Origin: RGIG4694 sp964501705
GTDB taxonomy: Bacteria; Bacillota; Clostridia; Oscillospirales; Ruminococcaceae
Assembly (NCBI GenBank): GCA_964501705.1
Contig: CAZCUQ010000044.1
Location: forward strand, 1 to 14,543
DNA length: 14,543 nucleotides
Direction: 5' to 3'
The notes beneath the pieces are model-generated. The model did no database searches. It was given only the letters and a program-made list of their open reading frames with translations, and was not told the DNA's origin. The position numbers and the translations under genes are program-made. The number at the start of each line of letters is the position of its first letter. The first letter of the stretch is position 1. Below are positions 1-6,165 of this stretch, in pieces.

Positions 1-305
1 ATGAGGCGGCTCACGGCACTGTTCAGCGTCACTACTACAAATACTTAAAGGGTGAAAAGACCTCAACGAATTCCGTAGCTACTCTCTTCGCGTGGACGGG
101 AGCTTTCAGAAAAAGAGGAGAGCTTGACTCTCTTCCCGAGCTTGTTGATTTCGCGGACAAGCTTGAAAAAGCCGCGATAAAAACCATCGAGGACGGCGTT
201 ATGACAGGCGATCTTGCGGCGCTTTCGTCTCTTGAGAATAAAAAAACAGTCGATACGGAAACGTTTCTTAAAGAGATTGACATAAGACTCCGGGCAGCTC
301 TTTGA
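1..305 (+). CDS. icd: NADP-dependent isocitrate dehydrogenase, C-terminal part (5' truncated by window)
   Basis: The gene is open at the left edge; the frame is read from base 3 and ends at TGA 303-305, giving 100 residues. It starts EAAHGTVQRHYY and contains KTSTNSVATLFAWTGA, followed by LRKRGEL-like and ADKLEKAAIKTIEDG segments. These match the C-terminal region of the dimeric, eukaryote-like (IDH1-type) NADP isocitrate dehydrogenases, which oxidatively decarboxylate isocitrate to 2-oxoglutarate in the cytoplasm. In anaerobes this usually feeds glutamate synthesis rather than a full Krebs cycle (family knowledge). The visible part shows no lesion. The rex gene follows after 36 bp with no terminator between them, so the two are probably co-transcribed. 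The internal ATG at base 1 is out of frame and is not a start. Confidence 0.93.
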   Translation, partial: EAAHGTVQRHYYKYLKGEKTSTNSVATLFAWTGAFRKRGELDSLPELVDFADKLEKAAIKTIEDGVMTGDLAALSSLENKKTVDTETFLKEIDIRLRAAL

Positions 306-341
306 TAAAACAATACAAAACAGAAAGGACGAAACTTAAAA

Positions 342-974
342 ATGGCTAAGAACGGAGAAATATCTCTTTCGGTTATCAAACGTCTTCCGAGATACTACCG
401 CTTTATCGGCGAGCTTATCAAAGAAGGCACGGTGAGAATTTCTTCCGCCGCACTTTCCGAGAGAATGTCCCTCACGGCGTCACAGATAAGACAGGATCTG
501 AACTGTTTCGGCGGCTTCGGTCAGCAGGGTTACGGATATAACCTTATCGAGCTTCGGGAAGAGATCGGAAAGATACTCGGAGTCGGAAAGGAATACAAGA
601 CAATTCTTATAGGCGCGGGAAATCTCGGCAAAGCCATAGCCAATCATATGAATTTCCCCGAATACGGCTGCAAGCTTATCGGTATTTTTGACAGCGACAG
701 GTCAAAAGCGGGTTCTTCCGCAGCGGGTATATCAATAAGTGATATATCCGAGCTTGAAAAGTTCGCCCGCGAAAACGAACCTGTGATCGCTATTTTATGC
801 ATTCCCAAAACAGCCGCCAGGGAAATGGCGGAAAAGCTTATCGGACTGGGAATAAAAGCGTTCTGGAATTTCAGCCACTACGATCTGTCCCTCAATCACA
901 GCGGGATCATTGTTGAAAATGTTCATCTGGGAGACAGTATTATGCTTCTGTCGTATGGGATCACCAATTCCTGA
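342..974 (+). CDS. rex: Redox-sensing transcriptional repressor Rex
   Basis: The 210-residue protein has the normal Rex length and two-domain plan. Residues 8-70 form the winged-helix DNA-binding domain, including SASQIRQDLN-like recognition-helix residues (44-54) and the wing FGGFGQQGYGY (56-66). Residues 86-205 form a Rossmann NAD(H)-binding domain with GAGNLG at 91-96 and the domain-swapped C-terminal helix ENVHLGDSIMLLSY (192-205). Rex represses fermentation and reductive-pathway genes when the NADH/NAD+ ratio is low and leaves DNA when NADH rises (family knowledge). The ATG at 342 is preceded by AAAGGA at 324-329, a rather long 12-nt spacing. It follows icd closely and is followed at once by tandem hairpins. 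No convincing Rex operator (TTGTGAA-type palindrome) was found in front of icd/rex within the window, but the icd promoter lies outside it. Confidence 0.96.
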   Translation: MAKNGEISLSVIKRLPRYYRFIGELIKEGTVRISSAALSERMSLTASQIRQDLNCFGGFGQQGYGYNLIELREEIGKILGVGKEYKTILIGAGNLGKAIANHMNFPEYGCKLIGIFDSDRSKAGSSAAGISISDISELEKFARENEPVIAILCIPKTAAREMAEKLIGLGIKAFWNFSHYDLSLNHSGIIVENVHLGDSIMLLSYGITNS

Positions 975-987
975 AATAATGTGAAAT

Positions 988-1033
988 ATCCTCTCAAATG
1001 ACTTCAATACGTCATTTGAGAGGATGCTTTTTC
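988..1033 (+). terminator. Rho-independent terminator after icd-rex
   Basis: A perfect 15-bp stem, ATCCTCTCAAATGAC (988-1002) with GTCATTTGAGAGGAT (1011-1025), has an 8-nt loop and is followed by GCTTTTTC. It begins 13 bp after the rex stop codon and should end the icd-rex transcript. Confidence 0.88.
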
Positions 1034-1064
1034 CGCCGCCGCGCAAAGCGGGTATTTCAAAAGC

Positions 1065-1105
1065 CTCTGCTCCCGATTCCATGGAAATGGGAGCAGAGTC
1101 ATTTT
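1065..1105 (+). terminator. Second, back-up terminator-like hairpin
   Basis: The arms CTCTGCTCCC (1065-1074) and GGGAGCAGAG (1089-1098) pair over 10 bp. Partial extra pairing inside (TTC with GAA) gives a long stem, followed by TCATTTTATT. It lies 40 bp after the first hairpin and is unrelated to it in sequence. It probably traps read-through before murA. The T-run is interrupted, so it is less certain than the first. Confidence 0.6.
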
Positions 1106-1190
1106 ATTATATGATGACAGATAGTTTAAAATCAAAAGAAAAATCAGGGCAAGACCTCTTTCCCCTCACCAAGATAAAACTTACGCATAA

Positions 1191-1196
1191 TATAAT
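1191..1196 (+). promoter_or_regulatory. Putative -10 box of the murA promoter
   Basis: A perfect TATAAT lies 32 bp upstream of the murA ATG, inside an AT-rich stretch after the two terminators, which makes a local promoter necessary. No recognisable -35 hexamer sits 16-18 bp upstream (the bases there read ACCAAG), so the call rests on the -10 and on position only. Confidence 0.4.
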
Positions 1197-1228
1197 GTAT
1201 ACCAATATATGAAAGGAACGGATAAGTT

Positions 1229-2485
1229 ATGCAGAGTCTGGTAATCGGAGGAGGAAATAAGCTGACGGGCGAGCTTCGTGTCCAGGGAGCGAAAAACGCG
1301 GTTCTTCCGCTGCTTGCCGCTTCTGTGCTCACAAACAGAAGATCCGCGCTGTTTAACTGCCCTCAGATAAGCGACAGCTACGCCGCTCTTCGCATTCTCA
1401 ATCATTTGGGAGCGGGAGCGTCGGCGAACGGTCATATCATAGAAACGGGCGGAGAAAATATAAACAGGACGGATATTCCAAGAGAACTTATGAAAGAAAT
1501 GCGTTCCTCGATAATATTCATGGGAGCGCTTCTCGGACGGTTTGGAGAATGTAGCATAAGTCTTCCCGGAGGCTGCGATCTCGGACCCAGACCGATAGAT
1601 CTTCATATAGCGGCTCTCACCGACATGGGAGCGGAAATCAACGACAGACACGGAGATATCGTCTGCAAGGCTCCCGCGGGATTGCATGGGATCAAAACCA
1701 CGCTTTCGTTTCCATCGGTGGGAGCCACGGAAAATATCATGCTCGCGGCGTGTCTCGCAGACGGCGAGACAGTGATAAACAATGCCGCAAGAGAACCCGA
1801 AATAATCGATCTCGCGAATTTTTTAAAGGCTTCGGGAGCAAAAATAAAAGGCGCGGGTTCTTCAAGGATAATCATTTCGGGAGTGAAAAGCCTTGACAGG
1901 ACGGAATTCACCGTAAGTCCCGACAGGATCGCTGCGGCTACATATTTATCCTATACGGCAGCCTGCGGCGGAAGCATACTTTTAAACAACGCCGAGCCTC
2001 TTCATATGGAAGCGGTGCTTCCGCTGTTTTCACAGATGGGCTGCAAGGTAGATACATTCGGCAAGAGCATCTTCCTTTCAAGAAACGGGAAGCTAAAAAG
2101 CGTAGGCGTGATACGAACCACAGTCTATCCGGGATTTCCCACGGACGCTCAGGCGGTCGTAATGGTTCCTCTGTGTCTTGCGGATAAAACAACGCTGTTT
2201 GTGGAAAATATCTTCGAGAACCGCTACCGTCATACGGGAGAGCTTCTCAGAATGGGCGCGGATATACGCGCGGAGGGAAAAGTAGCGGCTGTCACCGGAG
2301 TAAAAAGACTGTACGGCGCAAAGGTCGAAGCTCCTGATCTTCGGGGCGGAGCGGCGCTCGTGGGAGCGGCTCTCGCGGCGGAGGGCGAAAGCGAGGTCAC
2401 AAACGCCCGCCATATTGACAGAGGATATGAAAATATCGAAGAAAATATACGCGCACTCGGAGGAAATATACGAAGACTTGACTGA
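1229..2485 (+). CDS. murA: UDP-N-acetylglucosamine 1-carboxyvinyltransferase (MurA)
   Basis: MurA transfers the enolpyruvyl group of phosphoenolpyruvate to UDP-GlcNAc, the first committed step of peptidoglycan synthesis, in the cytoplasm; it is the fosfomycin target. The 418 residues are normal family length. Visible key residues are K22-N23 in GAKNAVLP, C116 in LPGGCDLGPRPIDLH (the catalytic, fosfomycin-reactive Cys loop), R121, D306 in YPGFPTDAQA (the proton-handling Asp) and R372 in DLRGGAAL (the phosphoenolpyruvate-contacting Arg). The C-terminal HIDRGYENIEENIRALG is the usual ending. The segment usually read as PDRIEAGTY is PDRIAAATY here (231-239). AAAGGA at 1212-1217 serves the ATG at 1229. 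Because Firmicutes often hold two paralogues (murA/murZ), which one this is cannot be told from sequence alone. Confidence 0.95.
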   Translation: MQSLVIGGGNKLTGELRVQGAKNAVLPLLAASVLTNRRSALFNCPQISDSYAALRILNHLGAGASANGHIIETGGENINRTDIPRELMKEMRSSIIFMGALLGRFGECSISLPGGCDLGPRPIDLHIAALTDMGAEINDRHGDIVCKAPAGLHGIKTTLSFPSVGATENIMLAACLADGETVINNAAREPEIIDLANFLKASGAKIKGAGSSRIIISGVKSLDRTEFTVSPDRIAAATYLSYTAACGGSILLNNAEPLHMEAVLPLFSQMGCKVDTFGKSIFLSRNGKLKSVGVIRTTVYPGFPTDAQAVVMVPLCLADKTTLFVENIFENRYRHTGELLRMGADIRAEGKVAAVTGVKRLYGAKVEAPDLRGGAALVGAALAAEGESEVTNARHIDRGYENIEENIRALGGNIRRLD

Positions 2486-2735
2486 AAACAGTTACACATA
2501 TCATTGGAATTTTTTGGTGATCAGAGCTGCATAAAACATGAAAAGCCAACAACTTTTGAGGAATTATAAATCAGATATTAACTAACTATTATGAAACACT
2601 CACACAAAAACCTGTTGAAAGTTAGTGATTTTCTATAAATATGGTGAAAATCCACAAATCAAAATTTTTAGAATGACTTTCCATAGTCAAATAGCAGAAA
2701 TTTGAAAAAAAGACGAAATTAATCGTCTAAACTGA
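2486..2735. other. AT-rich gene-free gap between murA and ptsH
   Basis: No reading frame with a ribosome site and no clear murA terminator is seen here. The gap contains three small inverted repeats. ACTAACT (2581-2587) pairs with AGTTAGT (2620-2626). TGACT (2674-2678) pairs with AGTCA (2685-2689). AGACGA (2711-2716) pairs with TCGTCT (2723-2728), ending 7 bp before the ptsH -35 box. The last is the best placed to act as an operator, but its role is inference. Confidence 0.4.
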
Positions 2736-2764
2736 TTGACTAAAAGCGAAAATCATTGTATAAT
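2736..2764 (+). promoter_or_regulatory. SigA-type promoter of ptsH
   Basis: The -35 TTGACT (2736-2741) and -10 TATAAT (2759-2764) are separated by exactly 17 bp, differing from consensus at one base. Transcription should begin near 2771, leaving a leader of about 50 nt. The strength of the match fits a gene that is usually highly expressed. Confidence 0.87.
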
Positions 2765-2820
2765 AATGTCATGGAGAAACCATAAAGGCAAATCGCCGCT
2801 TTAAGATAGGAGAGAGTTAT

Positions 2821-3090
2821 ATGTTTGTTAAAGATGTAATGGTTCAGAATCAGGTTGGTCTTCACGCACGTCCGGCTACATTCTTTATCCAGAAAGCTAA
2901 CGAATTCAAATCATCGATCTGGATCGAGAAGGAAGAAAGAAGAGTAAACGCAAAATCTCTTCTGGGAATTCTGTCGCTCGGTATTGTCGGAGGAACTCAG
3001 ATTAGGGTAATTGCCGATGGTTCCGATGAACAGGAAGCCGTAGAGGGTCTTGTTGAACTCGTTGAAAGCGGTTTCTCTGAGGAAGCATAA
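2821..3090 (+). CDS. ptsH: HPr family phosphocarrier protein
   Basis: The 89-residue protein matches HPr. H15 in VGLHARPA is the residue phosphorylated by enzyme I and passed on to EIIA. S46 in NAKSLLGIL is the regulatory site for HPr kinase/phosphorylase, which links HPr to CcpA carbon-catabolite control in Firmicutes (family knowledge). Presence of His15 argues against Crh, the His-less paralogue. AGGAGAG (2808-2814) lies 6 nt before the ATG. The gene stands alone between its own promoter and terminator, with no ptsI next to it, so it is monocistronic here. It could serve mainly as a regulator if the strain has few PTS transporters; this cannot be judged from the window. Confidence 0.95.
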   Translation: MFVKDVMVQNQVGLHARPATFFIQKANEFKSSIWIEKEERRVNAKSLLGILSLGIVGGTQIRVIADGSDEQEAVEGLVELVESGFSEEA

Positions 3091-3122
3091 CCGAATACCG
3101 TTAATATTTATATTTAAAATAC

Positions 3123-3156
3123 CGACAGTTTTTGTAAAAAAGCTGTCGTTTTTTTT
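3123..3156 (+). terminator. Rho-independent terminator of ptsH
   Basis: CGACAG (3123-3128) pairs with CTGTCG (3143-3148), extended inside by T5/A6 pairing past a bulged G. Eight T residues (3149-3156) follow. It lies 32 bp after the ptsH stop. Confidence 0.88.
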
Positions 3157-3294
3157 AGGCGGCACCGTGCGGTTCTTGTGAAGACAGGCTGAACAAGCGG
3201 CGCTCCGGAAACTGCCGAACGGATTCAAAAAGCGTTTTCTATCGCGTTAATATTACAGCTTATATTCTTTTTTTTGCATCTTGTCGGAAAAATG

Positions 3295-3323
3295 TTGAAT
3301 TTTATTTTTCTTCGGTTTATACT
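3295..3323 (+). promoter_or_regulatory. SigA-type promoter of the LytTR-ABC-HD-GYP operon
   Basis: The -35 TTGAAT (3295-3300) and -10 TATACT (3318-3323) have a 17-bp spacer. The start site should fall near 3330, giving a leader of about 40 nt before the GTG start. The 138 bp between the ptsH terminator and this promoter hold no gene. Confidence 0.78.
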
Positions 3324-3368
3324 GAAATTATGAATAATTTAATGCCGCTTTGAAAGGAGGAAACGGAA

Positions 3369-3806
3369 GTGAAAATTACTATCGAGGAAATACCTCCCTG
3401 TGACGAGGAGGAAATAATTCTCCGCGTCAGAGAACTTACTCCCGAAATAACAGAGCTTGTGTCGCGGATAAGATCCGCTCATACCGGACTTACGGGCTTT
3501 TGCGGGGAATCAGCTCACAGACTTTCCTTCGATGATATTTTTTACTTCGAGGCGGTTGACGGCAAAACCTTTTTCTATACCGAGGATTCCGTCTACGAAA
3601 GCAAGCTCCGTCTTTATGAATTTGAGGAAATGTCATGCGGAAAGGATTTCTTCCGCGCGTCAAAGTCCATGATACTCAATTTCGATAAGATCGATTATAT
3701 CAAGCCCTCGCTTTCGGGCAGATTCGAAGCAATGCTGATAAACGGTGAAAAGGTCGTCATTTCAAGACAGTATGTTAATACACTAAAGAGAAAAATGGGT
3801 CTGTAG
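3369..3806 (+). CDS. LytTR-domain transcriptional regulator (stand-alone)
   Basis: The 145-residue protein has no receiver domain. Residues 1-45 form a short N-terminal extension with an acidic EEEIILRVREL strand. Residues 50-143 form a LytTR DNA-binding domain, with DDIFYFEAVDGKTFFYT, FFRASKSMILNFDKIDYI and the terminal SRQYVNTLKRKMG. Such proteins bind paired direct repeats near promoters, and many autoregulate (family knowledge). The GTG at 3369 is chosen because AAGGAGG (3354-3360) sits 8 nt before it. The stop TAG overlaps the ribosome site AGGAGG of the next gene, which suggests translational coupling to the membrane protein. LytTR regulators paired with a small membrane protein are known in streptococci, where the membrane partner restrains the regulator; the same arrangement here is inference. 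Confidence 0.88.
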   Translation: MKITIEEIPPCDEEEIILRVRELTPEITELVSRIRSAHTGLTGFCGESAHRLSFDDIFYFEAVDGKTFFYTEDSVYESKLRLYEFEEMSCGKDFFRASKSMILNFDKIDYIKPSLSGRFEAMLINGEKVVISRQYVNTLKRKMGL

Positions 3807-3818
3807 GAGGTAAGGAAA

Positions 3819-4247
3819 ATGAAACTTAAAAATCTTTTGCGGACCGTCGTTCTGAGTTTTTTTATCTCGTACACGGCGACAATGTTTTTAACGAGAATTT
3901 TCTGCGGGATCAGCGATATCGAAACTTTGGACGCGGATTATATTCTTATTGCGGGAGTGTTCTGTCTGGGGAGCGTTCTTCCGATACTTATATTTTACTC
4001 AAAAAGAGAATACGGCAATAAAGAATGGCTTGTTCGCGCGGTGATCCAGTGGATGCTTGAAGAGGCGATACTTATTCCGACAGGGTACAGGTTCGGTATG
4101 TGGTCAGGCTCGGCAGGATTTGTAATGTTCTTCTTCGCGATACTCGGAGTACATCTGTTTATTCATTTTATTATTTACAAAACAAACAGCTCTCTCGCTG
4201 AAGAAATAAACGAAAAGCTCAGAATCAGAAAAAAAGAAAAAAAATGA
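3819..4247 (+). CDS. DUF3021-like four-TM membrane protein, partner of the LytTR regulator
   Basis: The 142-residue protein has four likely membrane helices, at about residues 9-29, 41-61, 73-90 and 98-120. It ends with a highly basic cytoplasmic tail (EKLRIRKKEKK). Its size, topology and position directly behind a stand-alone LytTR gene match DUF3021-type proteins of Firmicutes. No catalytic motif is visible. AGGAGG (3805-3810), overlapping the upstream stop codon, lies 8 nt before the ATG. By analogy with LytTR/membrane-inhibitor pairs it may hold the regulator inactive until an envelope signal arrives, but that function is inferred from context only. Confidence 0.72.
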   Translation: MKLKNLLRTVVLSFFISYTATMFLTRIFCGISDIETLDADYILIAGVFCLGSVLPILIFYSKREYGNKEWLVRAVIQWMLEEAILIPTGYRFGMWSGSAGFVMFFFAILGVHLFIHFIIYKTNSSLAEEINEKLRIRKKEKK

Positions 4248-4253
4248 TCGCTC

Positions 4254-4303
4254 GGTTTTTTCCGCCGGGGGGTAGACGCCTGTGTTTTTTTGGCGGAAAA
4301 ACC
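4254..4303 (+). promoter_or_regulatory. Long inverted repeat in front of the ABC ATPase gene
   Basis: GGTTTTTTCCGCC (4254-4266) pairs with GGCGGAAAAACC (4292-4303) over 12 bp with one bulged T. The loop of about 25 nt contains a G6 run and a T7 run. It lies between the DUF3021-like stop codon and the ribosome site of the ABC gene (4313-4317), at the only wide junction of the operon. No T-run follows the right arm, so it is not a classical terminator. It may adjust the level or stability of the downstream message, which is inference. Confidence 0.5.
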
Positions 4304-4325
4304 GCATATCATGGAGGAAAACGCT

Positions 4326-5252
4326 TTGGAAAATGTTATCGAAATCAATAATCTGAAAAAATCCTTCGGAAGTGTTAAAGCAGTGAAGGATATCAGCTTC
4401 AGAGTCGAAAAAGGAGAACTGTTCGCGTTTCTCGGCGTAAACGGAGCGGGAAAAAGCACCACTATCTCGATAATCTGCCGCAGCTTGGAAAAAGACAGCG
4501 GAGAAGTGTTTATATGCGGAAGAAATATCGATAATTCTTCCGATATTATATCAAAAAAGCTTGGAGTTGTGTTTCAGAATTCCATGCTTGACAAATCTCT
4601 GTCCGTAAAGGATAATCTGAAATGCCGCGCCGCGCTTTACGGAATTACGGGAGAAAAATTCAGAAAGAAACTGGACGAACTCGCCGCTCTTCTTGATTTC
4701 AGCGACCTGTTCGACAGAGCGGCGGGAAAATTATCCGGAGGTCAAAGACGAAGAATAGATATCGCAAGAGCGCTTCTTCATGACCCCGAAATCCTGATCC
4801 TCGACGAACCGTCCACGGGACTTGACCCGCAGACGAGAAAGCTTCTTTGGAACGCGGTCGATAATCTCCGAAAAGAACGCAGTATGACGGTTTTTCTCAC
4901 CACTCACTATATGGAGGAGGCTGCGGACGCCGATTACGTGATAATTCTCGACAGCGGAACTATCTCCGCAAAGGGTACTCCCGTTGAGCTGAAAAATAAG
5001 TACACGGGAGATTTTATCACCATGTACGGCGAAAACGAAAACGAGCTTGCCGACAGAGCGAACATTCTCGGAAAGGAATTTGAAAAAATCCCAGGAGGAA
5101 TACGCATTGCGGTCAAAAATACCGCCGAGGCTACAAGGCTCATAACGGAAAACCCTTCGGAATTTACAGACTACGAGATATCAAAGGGGAAAATGGACGA
5201 TGTGTTTCTTGCCGTTACGGGCAGGACTTTGACGGGAGGTAATTTATCATGA
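4326..5252 (+). CDS. ABC transporter ATP-binding protein
   Basis: A complete nucleotide-binding domain is present: Walker A GVNGAGKST (37-45), Q-loop Q84, signature LSGGQ (136-140), Walker B ILILDE (156-161), D-loop STGLDP and switch H194 in TTHYMEEA. Residues after about 230 form the C-terminal extension typical of drug/antibiotic-type (CcmA/DrrA-like) exporters. It hydrolyses ATP to power the permease encoded next. The TTG at 4326 is chosen because GGAGG (4313-4317) lies 8 nt before it and the protein then begins directly with MENVIEINNLKKSFG, giving 308 residues. The ATG at 4311 overlaps that ribosome site and has none of its own; a TTG at 4290 lies inside the hairpin arm. The gene overlaps the permease by 4 bp. 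The transported substrate cannot be read from the sequence. Confidence 0.92.
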   Translation: MENVIEINNLKKSFGSVKAVKDISFRVEKGELFAFLGVNGAGKSTTISIICRSLEKDSGEVFICGRNIDNSSDIISKKLGVVFQNSMLDKSLSVKDNLKCRAALYGITGEKFRKKLDELAALLDFSDLFDRAAGKLSGGQRRRIDIARALLHDPEILILDEPSTGLDPQTRKLLWNAVDNLRKERSMTVFLTTHYMEEAADADYVIILDSGTISAKGTPVELKNKYTGDFITMYGENENELADRANILGKEFEKIPGGIRIAVKNTAEATRLITENPSEFTDYEISKGKMDDVFLAVTGRTLTGGNLS

Positions 5253-6151
5253 AAGGGCTTGGAAATCTTATCATCAGAAACTGCAAGCTTTTTTTCAAGG
5301 ACAAGGGTATGTTTTTTACGTCGCTTATCACGCCTATGATACTTCTTGTGCTTTATGCGACGTTTCTTGCGAATGTCTACGAGGAAAGCTTCCATTCAGC
5401 CGTTCCCGAAGGATTTCCCGTCGATGAAAGAGTAATCGGCGGAATGGTCGCGGGAGAGCTTATCTCGTCACTCCTTGCGGTATCCTGCGTGACTGTTGCG
5501 TTCTGTTCAAATATGCTTATGGTTCGGGATAAAGCAAACGGCGTAAGGAAGGATTTTCTTATCTCTCCCGTTTCAAAGGGGACTCTTTCGTTAGGCTATT
5601 ATGTATCGACGCTTATCTCAACGCTTATCATAAGCTTTGCCGCCGCCGCAGTCGGAATACTTTACATGGAATCAAAGGCGGAGGGCTTTATCACGTCGGA
5701 GGACATATTTAAAATAATTCTCGATGTAATAATTCTTGTTGTATTCGGGACGGGACTTTCGAGCATTGTAAATATATTTCTCACATCGGAGGGGCAGATA
5801 TCCGCAGTCGGAACGATAGTATCAGCAGGATACGGATTTATCTGCGGAGCATATATGCCTATTGCTTCGTTTTCGGAGGGACTTCGTAACGTTATCGGGT
5901 TTCTTCCAGGAACATACGGAACTTCTCTTTTAAGGAATCATTTTCTTAGGGGAGTGTTCGCCGAAATGGAAAACACGTCTTTTCCCGATGAAGTTATAGA
6001 GGGCATAAAAGACGGTGTGGACTGCAATCTTTACTTTTTTGAAAATCCCGTTTCAACGGGAGAAATGTTTACCGTAATTACCGTCTCCGCGTTTGCGGCT
6101 GTAGCCGTATACATAATTCTCAGCGCACTTAAAAAAGAAAAAAATAAATAA
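5249..6151 (+). CDS. ABC-2 type transporter permease
   Basis: The 300-residue membrane protein has about six predicted helices: roughly residues 22-44, 65-90, 108-134, 153-178, 183-205 and 272-293. A large outside loop lies between the first two. The central part, with the NMLMVRDKANGVRKDFLISPVSKGTL segment split around residues 88-113, is the cytoplasmic coupling region typical of ABC-2 permeases. The GAYMPIASFSEGLRNVIGFLPGTYG-like region (about 198-222) matches the family's conserved membrane-entry motif. The ATG overlaps the ATPase stop (ATGA), the usual coupling for a stoichiometric ATPase-permease pair. It probably forms a homodimer with two ATPases and exports a small molecule, lipid or peptide; the substrate is unknown. 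Confidence 0.9.
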   Translation: MKGLGNLIIRNCKLFFKDKGMFFTSLITPMILLVLYATFLANVYEESFHSAVPEGFPVDERVIGGMVAGELISSLLAVSCVTVAFCSNMLMVRDKANGVRKDFLISPVSKGTLSLGYYVSTLISTLIISFAAAAVGILYMESKAEGFITSEDIFKIILDVIILVVFGTGLSSIVNIFLTSEGQISAVGTIVSAGYGFICGAYMPIASFSEGLRNVIGFLPGTYGTSLLRNHFLRGVFAEMENTSFPDEVIEGIKDGVDCNLYFFENPVSTGEMFTVITVSAFAAVAVYIILSALKKEKNK

Positions 6152-6165
6152 CCGTAAAAAATGGG

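Noticed and set aside
1181..1687. A 168-codon minus-strand frame over the start of murA
   Set aside because: The plus-strand frame carries all MurA catalytic residues; the minus-strand product shows no family motif.
2639..2660. GGTGAAAATCCACAA as a possible Rex operator near ptsH
   Set aside because: The half sites are imperfect and 2 bp too close together compared with the TGTGA-N6-TCACA-sized Rex palindrome.
3232..3248. Direct repeat GCGTT spaced 12 bp as a possible LytTR binding site
   Set aside because: Known LytTR sites are longer (about 9 bp each); five matching bases are too few to claim.
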